Assembly: GCA_902532015.1 (NCBI GenBank)
Contig: CACAGI010000011.1
Location: 1-43,187 of the forward strand
DNA from: an uncultured SAR86 cluster bacterium
Lineage (GTDB): Bacteria > Pseudomonadota > Gammaproteobacteria > Magnimaribacterales > Magnimaribacteraceae
Direction: 5' to 3'
DNA: 43,187 nt
The position numbers and the translations under genes are program-made. This document shows positions 18,267-27,020 of this stretch, one piece after another. Position 1 is the stretch's first letter; each line of letters begins with the position of its first letter. The notes beneath the pieces were generated by a model that saw only the letters and a program-made list of their open reading frames with translations, had not been told where the DNA came from and searched no databases.

Positions 18267-20348
18267 TTAATATGAATACCAAATTGGTGAAGACCAAGCT
18301 CGTTCTTGTATAGTCTTCTTTAAATCTTCTCTAGGCTCATTACCTGTTTTTATAGCATCCCAAGTGCTCCATCTACAAGTAGGATTCTCAAGAACCCTTA
18401 CATAATAGAATGCTTTTACGGAAGGGTCGAATGATTTATCTGTCCAAACTGTTTTTAATTCATTGGCTCCAACATCAGAGCTTATTGAACAGTCAGATAT
18501 ATCAACAAGTGCTCCGTTATCTGGGCATCTATTTGTTTCGGGGTCTGGCATCAATCCATCAGAACACATGACATCTATAATTTCTTCATGAGGTTTCCCT
18601 GAGATTCTTTCTACCCAGCCTTTAATTATTTGTACTCTTTGTAAAGGAGCAGAATTTTTATCTCTAAGAGCCCAGATCAAGAATGAAGGCTTTAGACCAT
18701 CTGATGCTTCTAGATCTTGGCCCATAGGAACTCCCTTCTCGTAAGCTTGTTTGATAACATCATCAGAATCTAATAAAGAGGCTTCTAAATCATACCCAGC
18801 AAAAAACCTTAGTTTTATCCTTGTACCCGAGGTTGCATAAGTTTCTTTTCTTCTGAAAGCTTCAAAAATTGAATTTCTGGTATTTTCTTCTGCCCAAACA
18901 GCTGCGAGTCCTGAAGCGCCCCATTGATTAAAAACAGCATTATTGAAATACCTATCTCCAATCTTTTTGAGTGTTAATTGTCTTATTGGTGCATTTAGAA
19001 CCAATTCTAAATTTTCCCCAGTTAAAGGTGCAGAACCCCTCCCTTCTGGCGTTCCATCAAAGATAGCTATTTTTGAAGTGAAGTTTGATTCATCATCTGA
19101 TGAAGCACCAGTGTGTGTATCACTTGCACCTACCATTCCAAATTTATAAGGGTTACCTCGACCTTCTTCCGACATGCCCAGCCCGTCAAGATAAGCTTGT
19201 CTTACATATCCTCCAAAGGGTCTACTATAAGCTGAATTACCTACTCTTTGATCCATGATCTCAAAATCTGCCCATTCATCATTTGGAGATAGTATAGGGT
19301 GAGTTTCTGAAGTGCCTTTGACTTGGGTCATCTCAACAATTGGCTCATTCCGCATTCTAAATTCAGCGTATTGTGTGCTAATCGGCAAACCTTCCCAATT
19401 TTCCATCTCAAACATTTGACCATTTGAGCCATTGGAATTATGAGGTATGGCTATTGTGTCTACTCCTCTTTCTCTTAAACCATCCATCCAAGACCATAAG
19501 TCTTCAGGATTAAGTGACTTTAATCTTGAAAACGGTTCTACGGTAAATTTATTACCATTATAAATAACGTTTCTATGAAGATTAGCGCTTTCAAGAGGTG
19601 GAGAACCTTGGAAATTACAACCAGTTCCTCTTAATAAACATTTAAGCTGTGAAGCTCCTTCTGTATTTGAAGATCTAGTTGTTGAAGTGGTGTACTCATA
19701 GGCAACAAAGGTTGTGAAATTACCGGGGTCATTATGCCTTTGAGCGCTTTTAATTATATCTGCCCAAGCTGTTCGATGGACATTCACGTCAAATAAGGTC
19801 GTACCTCTAGCAGTATCCCCAGTGATAAGAGCCATGAATCTAGTCCATATGTTGCTAAAATTAGCAGTGTTTCTAACGTAATCTTGAAATAAAAGGCTTC
19901 TAGCTGCAACTGACTCCTGTGTAATATTTTCTGGGCTATTTAAATTATGAAAAGGCTCGCTACCTGCCTTACCATTATTGGGGTCTGCCCAGTGCTCTAC
20001 CATACCTAAAAGCATTCCGTGATCTGTTACAGCGTAAAAATCTAATGGTTCTCTAATTTGCATTTCATAACCAAGAGGATGAAAGATAGCAGACCCTTTA
20101 GCAAACTCATAAGCGTCATCAGGAGTGGCAGTAGTTCCGAATATATATGCATCAAATGAATGTTTTGTATGAACATGAAGATCACCAAAATAAAGATTCT
20201 TTTCTTCATTGTAACCTGGCGTAGATCCAGGTTCAGGATCAACCACTGCAAGATCTTCGGTGTAATCAATAATATCGTTTTGTGAAGTACAACTCCAAAT
20301 ACTTATAGTCAAGAAGATAATTAAACCTAACTTTATAAATACTCTCAT
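18267..20348 (-). CDS. DUF3604 lipoprotein (PHP-like predicted hydrolase)
   Basis: A 693-residue predicted lipoprotein: hydrophobic signal ending in SIWSC with Cys20 as the lipidation site. The mature part begins with LYFGDLHVHTKHSFDA (LHVH at about residues 57-60), the DUF3604 signature, which resembles the metal-binding start of PHP-type phosphoesterases; DFYAVTDHGMLLG, IPHNSNGSNGQMFEM and GASDTHTG supply further His/Asp. I chose the ATG at 20348, with GGGGA 5 nt upstream, over an ATG four codons earlier lacking any Shine-Dalgarno. Function is unknown in the family; an exported metallohydrolase is a reasonable inference. It is divergent from the LexA-box gene. Confidence 0.85.
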   Translation of the reverse strand: MRVFIKLGLIIFLTISIWSCTSQNDIIDYTEDLAVVDPEPGSTPGYNEEKNLYFGDLHVHTKHSFDAYIFGTTATPDDAYEFAKGSAIFHPLGYEMQIREPLDFYAVTDHGMLLGMVEHWADPNNGKAGSEPFHNLNSPENITQESVAARSLLFQDYVRNTANFSNIWTRFMALITGDTARGTTLFDVNVHRTAWADIIKSAQRHNDPGNFTTFVAYEYTTSTTRSSNTEGASQLKCLLRGTGCNFQGSPPLESANLHRNVIYNGNKFTVEPFSRLKSLNPEDLWSWMDGLRERGVDTIAIPHNSNGSNGQMFEMENWEGLPISTQYAEFRMRNEPIVEMTQVKGTSETHPILSPNDEWADFEIMDQRVGNSAYSRPFGGYVRQAYLDGLGMSEEGRGNPYKFGMVGASDTHTGASSDDESNFTSKIAIFDGTPEGRGSAPLTGENLELVLNAPIRQLTLKKIGDRYFNNAVFNQWGASGLAAVWAEENTRNSIFEAFRRKETYATSGTRIKLRFFAGYDLEASLLDSDDVIKQAYEKGVPMGQDLEASDGLKPSFLIWALRDKNSAPLQRVQIIKGWVERISGKPHEEIIDVMCSDGLMPDPETNRCPDNGALVDISDCSISSDVGANELKTVWTDKSFDPSVKAFYYVRVLENPTCRWSTWDAIKTGNEPREDLKKTIQERAWSSPIWYSY

Positions 20349-20449
20349 ATTAATCCCCATTAATTACAATCAATTTAACAATTAATAGGCAACTTGGAAA
20401 GGATTAGAATAGGTCTGAATGATAAATTGAATAAATCCCTCACCTTTTA

Positions 20450-20477
20450 TTGACATTTTTTACAAGTACTGTATATT
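20450..20477 (+). promoter_or_regulatory. Sigma-70 promoter overlapping the LexA box
   Basis: A consensus -35, TTGACA at 20450-20455, is followed after 16 nt by TATATT (20472-20477), five of six matches to the -10 consensus. The -10 falls inside the LexA palindrome, the classic layout of an SOS promoter blocked by LexA. Transcription would start near 20484. Confidence 0.6.
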
Positions 20478-20486
20478 TATACAGTA
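20467..20486. promoter_or_regulatory. LexA-binding site (SOS box)
   Basis: TACTGTATATTTATACAGTA is a perfect 9-2-9 palindrome and fits CTG-N10-CAG. It differs from the E. coli consensus TACTG(TA)5CAGTA at one central base. It covers the -10 element and ends on the first base of the ATG at 20486, so LexA binding would block the promoter. It supports a gammaproteobacterial-type LexA regulon. Confidence 0.85.
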
Positions 20487-20674
20487 TGAATGATATATAC
20501 AAAAAAAATAAGCCTTCCGGGCAACCAATGGCTATAAGAAATTTAGGTGCAGTTCAAATTGAAAGTTCTTTCCATTTTATGTGGGTAGATAGACTAATAG
20601 CCTCGATGTACGTAGTTTTGTCAGCTAGTTTAATAACTATTTCTCTAGCTTTAATGTTTGGTTTATCAATATAA
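20486..20674 (+). CDS. SOS-regulated small membrane protein, 62 aa
   Basis: A 62-residue product starting MNDIYKKNKPSGQP, then AIRNLGAVQIESSFHFMW, and ending in one TM helix (about residues 38-58, SMYVVLSASLITISLALMF). It directly follows a near-consensus LexA box and a TTGACA/TATATT promoter. With the predicted transcription start at about 20484 the ATG at 20486 would be essentially leaderless; ATG 20528 (48 aa) is an alternative, with no clear Shine-Dalgarno. A TTG further upstream is the -35 box and is rejected. I recognise no family. Known SOS-induced small membrane proteins include the TisB toxin and the SidA and DidA division inhibitors; an analogous role is inference. Confidence 0.65.
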   Translation: MNDIYKKNKPSGQPMAIRNLGAVQIESSFHFMWVDRLIASMYVVLSASLITISLALMFGLSI

Positions 20675-20726
20675 AATTAAAATTTATTAAGAAATAGGTT
20701 AGTCTAGATCCTCATTTAAAGGATCT

Positions 20727-21476
20727 ATGGAAACATATAATAATATCCTCTTTGTTTGGCTAGGCATTTCAATAATTGCCTTTATAACTCTGCTTTTTAA
20801 AAGCGCTCCTTACGGAAGACATTCAGTCTCTTCATGGGGCTCGTCAATGTCTTCGAGATTAGGCTGGATCTTAATGGAATCGCCTACAGTTTATTTAATG
20901 ATTCTTTTCATGATTCTCTTTAATAGCTCATTGGGAGTTGTTGAGGCTGTATTTATCCTAATTTGGATGGTGCATTATGTTCATAGAAGTTTTATATGGC
21001 CCCTTAGAGCAAAATTAGAAGGAAAAAAAATGTCAGTAGTAATTATTCTTCTGGCCATATTATTTAATTTTGTGAATGTTTATATTCAAGGATCATGGAT
21101 ACTTATATTTGGAAGTTATTCAATTGAATGGCTTTGGTCTCCTTTTTTTATCATTGGTCTTTCAATATTTTGCATAGGACTTTTTATCAATATTAAGTCA
21201 GATAATATTTTGATCGAACTTAGAGAAAAACATGGGAGTGGTTATCATATTCCTGAAGGCTTTTTGTTTAATAAAATTAGTAGTCCAAATTATTTTGGAG
21301 AGATTTTAGAATGGTTGGGTTGGTTTATTATGACTCTTAGTCCTGCAGGATTAGTCTTCTTTATCTGGACTATGGCAAATTTAATTCCTAGAGCTAAATC
21401 AAATCATGAATGGTCTTTAAAGAATATAGAAGGTTATCCAACAGATAGAAAAAAAGTAATCCCTTTCTTGTATTGA
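20727..21476 (+). CDS. DUF1295 / steroid 5-alpha-reductase-like membrane protein
   Basis: A 249-residue membrane protein with about six TM segments. The C-terminal third carries the conserved core of the 3-oxo-5-alpha-steroid 4-dehydrogenase/DUF1295 superfamily: IPEGFLFNKISSPNYFGEI, LEWLGWFIMT and the terminal NHEWSLKNIEGYPTDRKKVIPFLY motif (given in part by position, residues 226-249) with the Y..DRK..IPF pattern. Members reduce double bonds in steroids or related lipids with NADPH. It follows the LexA-controlled gene by 52 nt with no terminator between, so it could be read from the SOS promoter. It precedes the acyl-CoA dehydrogenase pair by 84 nt, hinting at lipid or sterol metabolism. Confidence 0.8.
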   Translation: METYNNILFVWLGISIIAFITLLFKSAPYGRHSVSSWGSSMSSRLGWILMESPTVYLMILFMILFNSSLGVVEAVFILIWMVHYVHRSFIWPLRAKLEGKKMSVVIILLAILFNFVNVYIQGSWILIFGSYSIEWLWSPFFIIGLSIFCIGLFINIKSDNILIELREKHGSGYHIPEGFLFNKISSPNYFGEILEWLGWFIMTLSPAGLVFFIWTMANLIPRAKSNHEWSLKNIEGYPTDRKKVIPFLY

Positions 21477-21560
21477 TTTTTTTAAATTCTTTAATCTTGA
21501 ACTTGTTTATCGAGGCATCTAACTTTATTCTATGTCGTCACTTAATATTAGGAGAATTGG

Positions 21561-22748
21561 ATGGATCTTGAATACGGACCCGAATACGATGATTTTAGAT
21601 CAGAGGTCATTAATTTCATTAAGGAAAATGAAGATGTGAAACTTACAGGGCCGATGCGAGATGAAAGTCGAGTAAATTGGCAACAAAAGCTGATTGATAA
21701 TGGTTATTTTGCACGTTCCGTTCCAAAAGAGTATGGGGGTTACGGCGGTGATATGGATATTATTAAGCTAAGAATCATTGCTGAAGAATTTGCTAAATCT
21801 CCTATACCTAAAGCTATGGGCGGACAAGGCATACAAATGCTCGTTCCTACATTGCTTTCGTTGGGCACCGAAGAGCAAAAACAACAATACATACGTCCAA
21901 CCCTCAGAGGAGAAATGATTTGGTGCCAGGGTTATTCTGAACCAAATTCTGGAAGTGATTTAGCTAGTTTACAAACTAAAGGGGAATTAGATGGTAATGA
22001 ATGGGTTATTAATGGGCAAAAAATTTGGACTAGCACAGCACAACTAGCCCAAATGTGTTTTATTCTAGTTAGAACTGAACCAGACGCGCCTAAACATCAA
22101 GGTATAAGTTATTTATTAATGCCCATGGATTCAGAAGGAATTGACAGAAGGCCTATCAAACAAATGACTGGAGATTCAGATTTTAATGAATTGTTTCTTA
22201 CGGACGTAAGAATACCAGCCGAAAATATAGTTGGTAATAGAGGTGAAGGATGGCAAGTTGCAAATGCAACGCTAGGTCACGAAAGAGGATCCTTAGCTGA
22301 TCCTAATGTTACTCAGAACAGACTAAACTCATTGATTGATTTAATGAAAACTGAAACCATTGATGGTCAAAGAGTAATCGATAAACCAATCTTTAGAGAT
22401 AGGTTGCTCTCAATACAAGGACGTCTGATGGCTCAACAGTCTAATGCATTAAGAATTCTGTCTTCTCAAATTAATGAAGGTCAAGATGCAACCTTAGCTA
22501 AATTTATTGTAAAACTTCAAGGCACAGAACTTCGGCATGAATTAGAAGGTTTAGCAATCGATGCAATGGGAGAACTAGGTACTTTATATGAAGACAGTCC
22601 CCATCTAAGAGATCATGGAGCATGGCAACAAACCTACATGTACTATCTAGGTTTAATAATTGGTGGGGGTACCAATCAAATTCAAAAAAATATAATCAGT
22701 GAAAGAGCACTGGGCATGCCAAAAGAGCCTAAAGTACAAGGAGCGTAA
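21561..22748 (+). CDS. Acyl-CoA dehydrogenase, large subunit-like of a tandem pair
   Basis: A 395-residue acyl-CoA dehydrogenase. Seen: WCQGYSEPNSGSDLASLQTK (FAD/substrate loop), WVINGQKIWTSTAQLAQM, FNELFLTDVRIPAENIVG and a C-terminal GGGTNQIQKNIISERALGMP. At the position where medium-chain enzymes have Glu in EGT, this protein has Gly (G-G-G-T), as in many FadE-like members that use another base or a partner subunit. AGGAG lies 6 nt before the ATG. It ends 2 nt before a second, smaller acyl-CoA dehydrogenase; this arrangement resembles heteromeric pairs such as actinobacterial FadE28/FadE29. Cytoplasmic. Confidence 0.9.
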   Translation: MDLEYGPEYDDFRSEVINFIKENEDVKLTGPMRDESRVNWQQKLIDNGYFARSVPKEYGGYGGDMDIIKLRIIAEEFAKSPIPKAMGGQGIQMLVPTLLSLGTEEQKQQYIRPTLRGEMIWCQGYSEPNSGSDLASLQTKGELDGNEWVINGQKIWTSTAQLAQMCFILVRTEPDAPKHQGISYLLMPMDSEGIDRRPIKQMTGDSDFNELFLTDVRIPAENIVGNRGEGWQVANATLGHERGSLADPNVTQNRLNSLIDLMKTETIDGQRVIDKPIFRDRLLSIQGRLMAQQSNALRILSSQINEGQDATLAKFIVKLQGTELRHELEGLAIDAMGELGTLYEDSPHLRDHGAWQQTYMYYLGLIIGGGTNQIQKNIISERALGMPKEPKVQGA

Positions 22749-22750
22749 TT

Positions 22751-23839
22751 ATGTATTTTGGATTATCAGAAGAACAAAAGAGTCTTGAAGAGAATATAAG
22801 TAAATTCTTAAGTGACAATGCCCCTTTAGATGCTATAAAAGCAGTTGCAGATGGTGAGGAAGCAAAAGCCGAGGAAATTCATAAAGGAATTATTGAATTA
22901 GGGCTGAGCGGTCTTATGGTTCCAGAATCGTACGGTGGATTGGAACTCAATATGTTATTTGCAACGGTGGTTTCATCGGCCTTAGGAGCTGGAACAGCTC
23001 CCGTTCCTTATGCAGGGGCTTATGTGATGGCACCTATAGCGATCACATTAGCTGGTGATGAAGATCAGAAAAATGAATGGTTACCAAAGATTGCCGGTGG
23101 AGAGAAAGTTATAGGAGTTGGCCTTTCTGAATTTGTTGGAGCGAGAGAGGATGCTGGCATAGAGTTTGAGAATGGAAAGGTTTCAGGAAGAAGTCTATTC
23201 TTGATTGATGGTAAAAATGCAGATGCTTACTTGCTTGCAAATAAATCTGGTGAGCTTTTCTTAATAGATTCATCTAGTAAAGGCATAACTGTTACTGAAC
23301 TAGTTACTGTTGATAAAACCAGAACATCTATAGAACTTACACTGGATAAAGTAGATGCTACCCTTCTCCCTGGTTCTAGTGATTTAAGTGTTATAGAAAA
23401 AGTTTTAGACGCAGGTAGATTAATGTTATCAGCTGATACAGTTGGAGCATCTCAAGTTATGTTAGATAAGGCCGTTGCTTACTCGCTTGAAAGAAAGCAA
23501 TTTGGAAGATTAATTGGATCCTTCCAAGCGGTAAAACATATGTGTGCAGAGATGGCTGCAGAATTAGAGCCGTGTCATTCAATGATTTGGCATGCGGCAC
23601 ATAGTCAAGATAGTTCCTCTGAAGACGCTAGATTAATGGCATGTCAGACAAAATCTCATGTTTCAGAAGTAGGCAAACAAATCTCTAAGACATCTACTGA
23701 AGTGCACGGAGGTATGGGTTTTACTGATGAATTAGGTCTACACTACTGGTTCAAAAGAATTGGACTTAATAGACAGTTGTTAGGCTCACCCGAACTAATA
23801 AGAGAAGAAGCAGGTAAGTTGCAAGGTTTTGATCAGTAA
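22751..23839 (+). CDS. Acyl-CoA dehydrogenase, smaller partner of a tandem pair
   Basis: A 362-residue acyl-CoA dehydrogenase-family protein, shorter than the usual 380-400. It keeps the N-terminal helical domain (MYFGLSEEQKSLEENI; GLMVPESYGG) and the FAD motif ERKQFGRLIGSFQAVKH, plus VHGGMGFTDELGLHYWFKR near the end. The middle beta domain is reduced: no canonical SEPxxGSD loop is seen, only GLSEFVGAREDAGIE. The pattern suits the non-identical partner in alpha2beta2 acyl-CoA dehydrogenases. It begins 2 nt after its partner's stop and abuts the convergent amidohydrolase. Confidence 0.88.
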   Translation: MYFGLSEEQKSLEENISKFLSDNAPLDAIKAVADGEEAKAEEIHKGIIELGLSGLMVPESYGGLELNMLFATVVSSALGAGTAPVPYAGAYVMAPIAITLAGDEDQKNEWLPKIAGGEKVIGVGLSEFVGAREDAGIEFENGKVSGRSLFLIDGKNADAYLLANKSGELFLIDSSSKGITVTELVTVDKTRTSIELTLDKVDATLLPGSSDLSVIEKVLDAGRLMLSADTVGASQVMLDKAVAYSLERKQFGRLIGSFQAVKHMCAEMAAELEPCHSMIWHAAHSQDSSSEDARLMACQTKSHVSEVGKQISKTSTEVHGGMGFTDELGLHYWFKRIGLNRQLLGSPELIREEAGKLQGFDQ

Positions 23840-24868
23840 TTAAAGGCTATAAAATTCCTTGGCGGTCCTGTAAAAAAGAGACTCCTTCTCGTCTTCATTA
23901 AAGCTTTTAGTCATTTTTTTAAAAGCATTCCATAGAACATGATAAGAAATTGACTGCTTATCAACTGGAAAATTACTTTCGAACATGCATCGATCTACAC
24001 CAAATATTTCTATCGTGTGCTTGTAATATTCTTCATGCGTCGAGACTAATTCATCAGAAGATACAGGTAAATCTCTTTTATGCCACTTCCAACCATTTAC
24101 CGGCATAGCTAAACCACCTAATTTTGCATAGACGTTAGGACATTCAGCTAATCTCGCAGTATCTTCTTTCCATTGACCAAATATAGCCTCTTGTTTACCT
24201 TCATATGGACCTATTCCCAAAGGTCCTCCAAAATGATCATGAACTATTCTTAGATCAGGTAACTCACTAGCTAATATAGTGAGGTCTTTGATTTGGTTAT
24301 GGTAATGCCAAGTATCGAAAACAAGATCTAGTTTAACAAGTTGTTCTAGACCTCTTTGAAAGGCATCTTCTAAATAAATACTTTCAGTTGGTTCTGAGTG
24401 AGCATTTTTAACTCTTTCATCAGCATCCCAACCACCGGAATGCCTAATGCCCCTGAACAACCCTTCCCCTTTCTCGATATGAACTTCAAGAACTTCTTTT
24501 GCAGAGTCTCCCAACATCATATCTACATGACCAATGATTCCTTCAATCTGAGCTTTAGATAAATCTTTTTTTGCTTCTTTTGCTATACCAACAACGAATT
24601 CAGTCTCACCAACTGGCTTAAAGGCATCAGGACCTTCTTGGTAATATTCTTGTCCACAATCTATATATACAGTTTTTTTAATATTGTGACCGCTTGAGGT
24701 ATCTCGCCATAAATCTTCAAGTAAATATCTATAAGTATCTTTTATTCCAGGAGGATCTTCAGGGCCGTGCCATAAATGGTGATGAGGGTCTATGATCTCC
24801 CTTTCTGGATCTATAATTTCTTCTTGGACTCGATCTATCCAACCTTCTATTTCATGTATGTTTGACAT
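23840..24868 (-). CDS. Amidohydrolase family 2 (TIM-barrel metal-dependent hydrolase)
   Basis: A 342-residue hydrolase of the amidohydrolase-related (COG3618-like) type. The N-terminal IIDPHHHLWHGPEDPPG gives the H-x-H metal motif, DTWHYHNQIKDL and RIVHDHFGGPLG supply later histidines, and DRCMFESNFPVDK near the C-terminus matches the family's MWGSDWP-like motif with an Asp/Glu ligand change. Members include lactonases and decarboxylases. The ATG follows directly on the prolyl oligopeptidase side: on this strand the oligopeptidase gene lies downstream of nothing here but immediately upstream, its TAA touching this ATG, so the two are co-translated. Reaction not identifiable. Confidence 0.82.
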   Translation of the reverse strand: MSNIHEIEGWIDRVQEEIIDPEREIIDPHHHLWHGPEDPPGIKDTYRYLLEDLWRDTSSGHNIKKTVYIDCGQEYYQEGPDAFKPVGETEFVVGIAKEAKKDLSKAQIEGIIGHVDMMLGDSAKEVLEVHIEKGEGLFRGIRHSGGWDADERVKNAHSEPTESIYLEDAFQRGLEQLVKLDLVFDTWHYHNQIKDLTILASELPDLRIVHDHFGGPLGIGPYEGKQEAIFGQWKEDTARLAECPNVYAKLGGLAMPVNGWKWHKRDLPVSSDELVSTHEEYYKHTIEIFGVDRCMFESNFPVDKQSISYHVLWNAFKKMTKSFNEDEKESLFYRTAKEFYSL

Positions 24869-26977
24869 TTAATTACCTTTAATTACAGAAAGAGCATATC
24901 CAAAAATATCAGCTATTTCATCTATTTGCTTGTCTTTGGAAGTTCCAGCTCCATGTCCTGCCCTAGACTCTACTCTTAAGAGAATCGGATTATCACAAGA
25001 TTGCAGTTCTTGCAGCTTAGCTGCAAATTTATATGAGTGTGCAGGTACTACACGATCATCTCTACTGGAAGTGGTTACTAAAGTTGTTGGGTAACAGACG
25101 TCTTCTTTTATATTGTGATAAGGAGAATAGGACAATAAATTAAAAAAATCTTCTTCCTTATCAGGGTCACCGTAGTCGCTTGTCCATGCCCACCCAATAG
25201 TAAATTTGTGAAACCTAAGCATGTCTAAAACACCTACTTGAGGTATCGCCACTTTGAACAAGTCTGGATTCTGCAATAAAGTCGCTGCAACCAATAGACC
25301 TCCATTTGACCTCCCTAATGAAACAGTTGTCTCAGATGAGCCTATCCCTTTCTCATGTAAGTACTTAGCTGCTGAAGAAAAGTCATCGAACACGTTCTGT
25401 TTATTCAACAACATTCCTGCTTCATGCCATTCTTCACCGTATTCACTTCCACCCCTCAAGTTAGCTACAGCCAATACCCCTCCTGACTTTATCCACATAT
25501 AAAACGTTTTACTAAAGTTAGGGAGAATAGGAATATTAAATCCTCCGTAACCATAAAGTAGTACAGGAGTATCTTTATCTATCTTTAATCCTTTTTGGCT
25601 TGCTATGTGTATAGGAATTTGTGTTCCGTCAAATGAAGTATAAAATTGCATTTCGCTTAGATATCCATCAGCATTAAAATCAGGAATATCAGATTTCCAA
25701 TAAGGTTCATAACTAAGAGTATCAAGATCTATCTCAAATACTTCTTCAGGTGATGTGTAATTAGTAAATTCAAAATAAGCCGTGTTGGTTTTAATATTCC
25801 CATAGAATCCATTTATAGATCCAATGTTAGGGAAATTTAAATCAGATAAGTAGTTTCCTTCCAAATCAAAAAATTTAACTTCTGTGAGAGTATCTTTTAG
25901 ATAATTTATTATTATCTTCTTTCCTATTATTGAGACTGCAGAAATCGGACTGCTTTCTCCAATAACATCATGCCAAGAATACTCACCATCTTTAGTTATT
26001 TTTAAAGAAACCACCTTGCCTCTGGGGGCATCCGAAGTAGTATAAAACCAAAGGGTGTTGTTCATTCCTCCTAAGAAATTATAAGTAGCTTCAAATTCTT
26101 TTATAACAGGAATAAATTCTGCACCTTTATCAAACTGAATATATACAAGATTTCTTTCGTCTGTTCCTTCACCTATCGATAGAACTCTATATTCCCCTTC
26201 TTCAGGGACACTTATAGACCAGGATCTATCTGGATTCTGTTCATCTTGGTAAATAAGCTTGTCTTCTTTCTGGGCTTCAGACAATTTATGGAAATACAAT
26301 TGAGGACTCCTGTTTACATCAGCTAAGGCTTCATCTGGTTTTTCGTATTTTTGATAATAAAAACCAGAACTATCTGATTCCCAAGTTGCGTAAGAGAATT
26401 TAGACCATTCAATCTTATCTATCAAAACTTCTTTAGTTTCTATGTCCATTACTTTCCAAGTTCTCCAATCCGAACCTCCATCAGAAATTGAGTAGGCTAT
26501 CTTTTTCCCATCTGGACTAACGCTAACATCACCTAAAGAGATTGTTCCGTCTTTAGAAAAATTGTTTGGATCTAATAAGACCTTAGCTTCACAATCATCA
26601 CATCCTCTAACCATGAAAACACTTTGTTGTTTTTTACCGTCACTAAAGAAGTAAAAGGTTTTGCTGCCTTTCTTGTAAGGAATGCTTATCTGGTCAGACA
26701 CCCAAATATCTTCTAATTCTTTTTTTATTCTTTTCTGATGAGGGTTAGATAAGAATTTATCTGTAAGAATATTTTGTTTTTCAACCCACTCCCTTGATTC
26801 AATGCTAGTGAAATCCTCTAACCAACGATAAGGATCTTCTATTGTTTCACCAAAGAAGGTTTCTACTAAGTCTAACTTTTTAGTTTCAGGGTAATCCATT
26901 TCTAAAGTTCCTTTTCCGCACCCATTTAAAATGGATACTAAAAAAAATAAAACATAAAATTTAATAAAAATTTTCAT
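24869..26977 (-). CDS. Prolyl oligopeptidase family serine peptidase, lipoprotein
   Basis: A 702-residue S9A-type peptidase that cleaves peptides after proline. The signal ends in a lipobox LNGC with Cys20, so the enzyme is probably lipid-anchored in the periplasm or outer membrane. After DPYRWLED (typical PREP N-terminus) comes a seven-bladed propeller (about residues 80-430). The catalytic domain has LYGYGGFNIPILP, ANLRGGSEYGEEWHEAG, nucleophile Ser557 in GRSNGGLL, Asp in SSRDDRVVPAHSYKFA and the final His in GHGAGTSKDKQ. Its stop is followed at once by the amidohydrolase start (TAA-ATG). It is divergent from the PhoD-like gene across 43 nt. Confidence 0.92.
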   Translation of the reverse strand: MKIFIKFYVLFFLVSILNGCGKGTLEMDYPETKKLDLVETFFGETIEDPYRWLEDFTSIESREWVEKQNILTDKFLSNPHQKRIKKELEDIWVSDQISIPYKKGSKTFYFFSDGKKQQSVFMVRGCDDCEAKVLLDPNNFSKDGTISLGDVSVSPDGKKIAYSISDGGSDWRTWKVMDIETKEVLIDKIEWSKFSYATWESDSSGFYYQKYEKPDEALADVNRSPQLYFHKLSEAQKEDKLIYQDEQNPDRSWSISVPEEGEYRVLSIGEGTDERNLVYIQFDKGAEFIPVIKEFEATYNFLGGMNNTLWFYTTSDAPRGKVVSLKITKDGEYSWHDVIGESSPISAVSIIGKKIIINYLKDTLTEVKFFDLEGNYLSDLNFPNIGSINGFYGNIKTNTAYFEFTNYTSPEEVFEIDLDTLSYEPYWKSDIPDFNADGYLSEMQFYTSFDGTQIPIHIASQKGLKIDKDTPVLLYGYGGFNIPILPNFSKTFYMWIKSGGVLAVANLRGGSEYGEEWHEAGMLLNKQNVFDDFSSAAKYLHEKGIGSSETTVSLGRSNGGLLVAATLLQNPDLFKVAIPQVGVLDMLRFHKFTIGWAWTSDYGDPDKEEDFFNLLSYSPYHNIKEDVCYPTTLVTTSSRDDRVVPAHSYKFAAKLQELQSCDNPILLRVESRAGHGAGTSKDKQIDEIADIFGYALSVIKGN

Positions 26978-27020
26978 GATAAGATTTAGAAATAATATAG
27001 ATTAAATTAATAATTCATAT

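Noticed and set aside
20349-20360. ATG four codons upstream for the DUF3604 lipoprotein
   Set aside because: No ribosome-binding site precedes it, while GGGGA precedes the ATG at 20348.
20450-20485. Upstream TTG start extending the SOS small protein by 12 residues
   Set aside because: The TTG is the first half of the TTGACA -35 box, and the extension would be translated from DNA upstream of the predicted transcript start.
21472-21490. T-run after the DUF1295 gene as a terminator
   Set aside because: The T-run has no G+C stem in front of it, so it is not a convincing rho-independent terminator.
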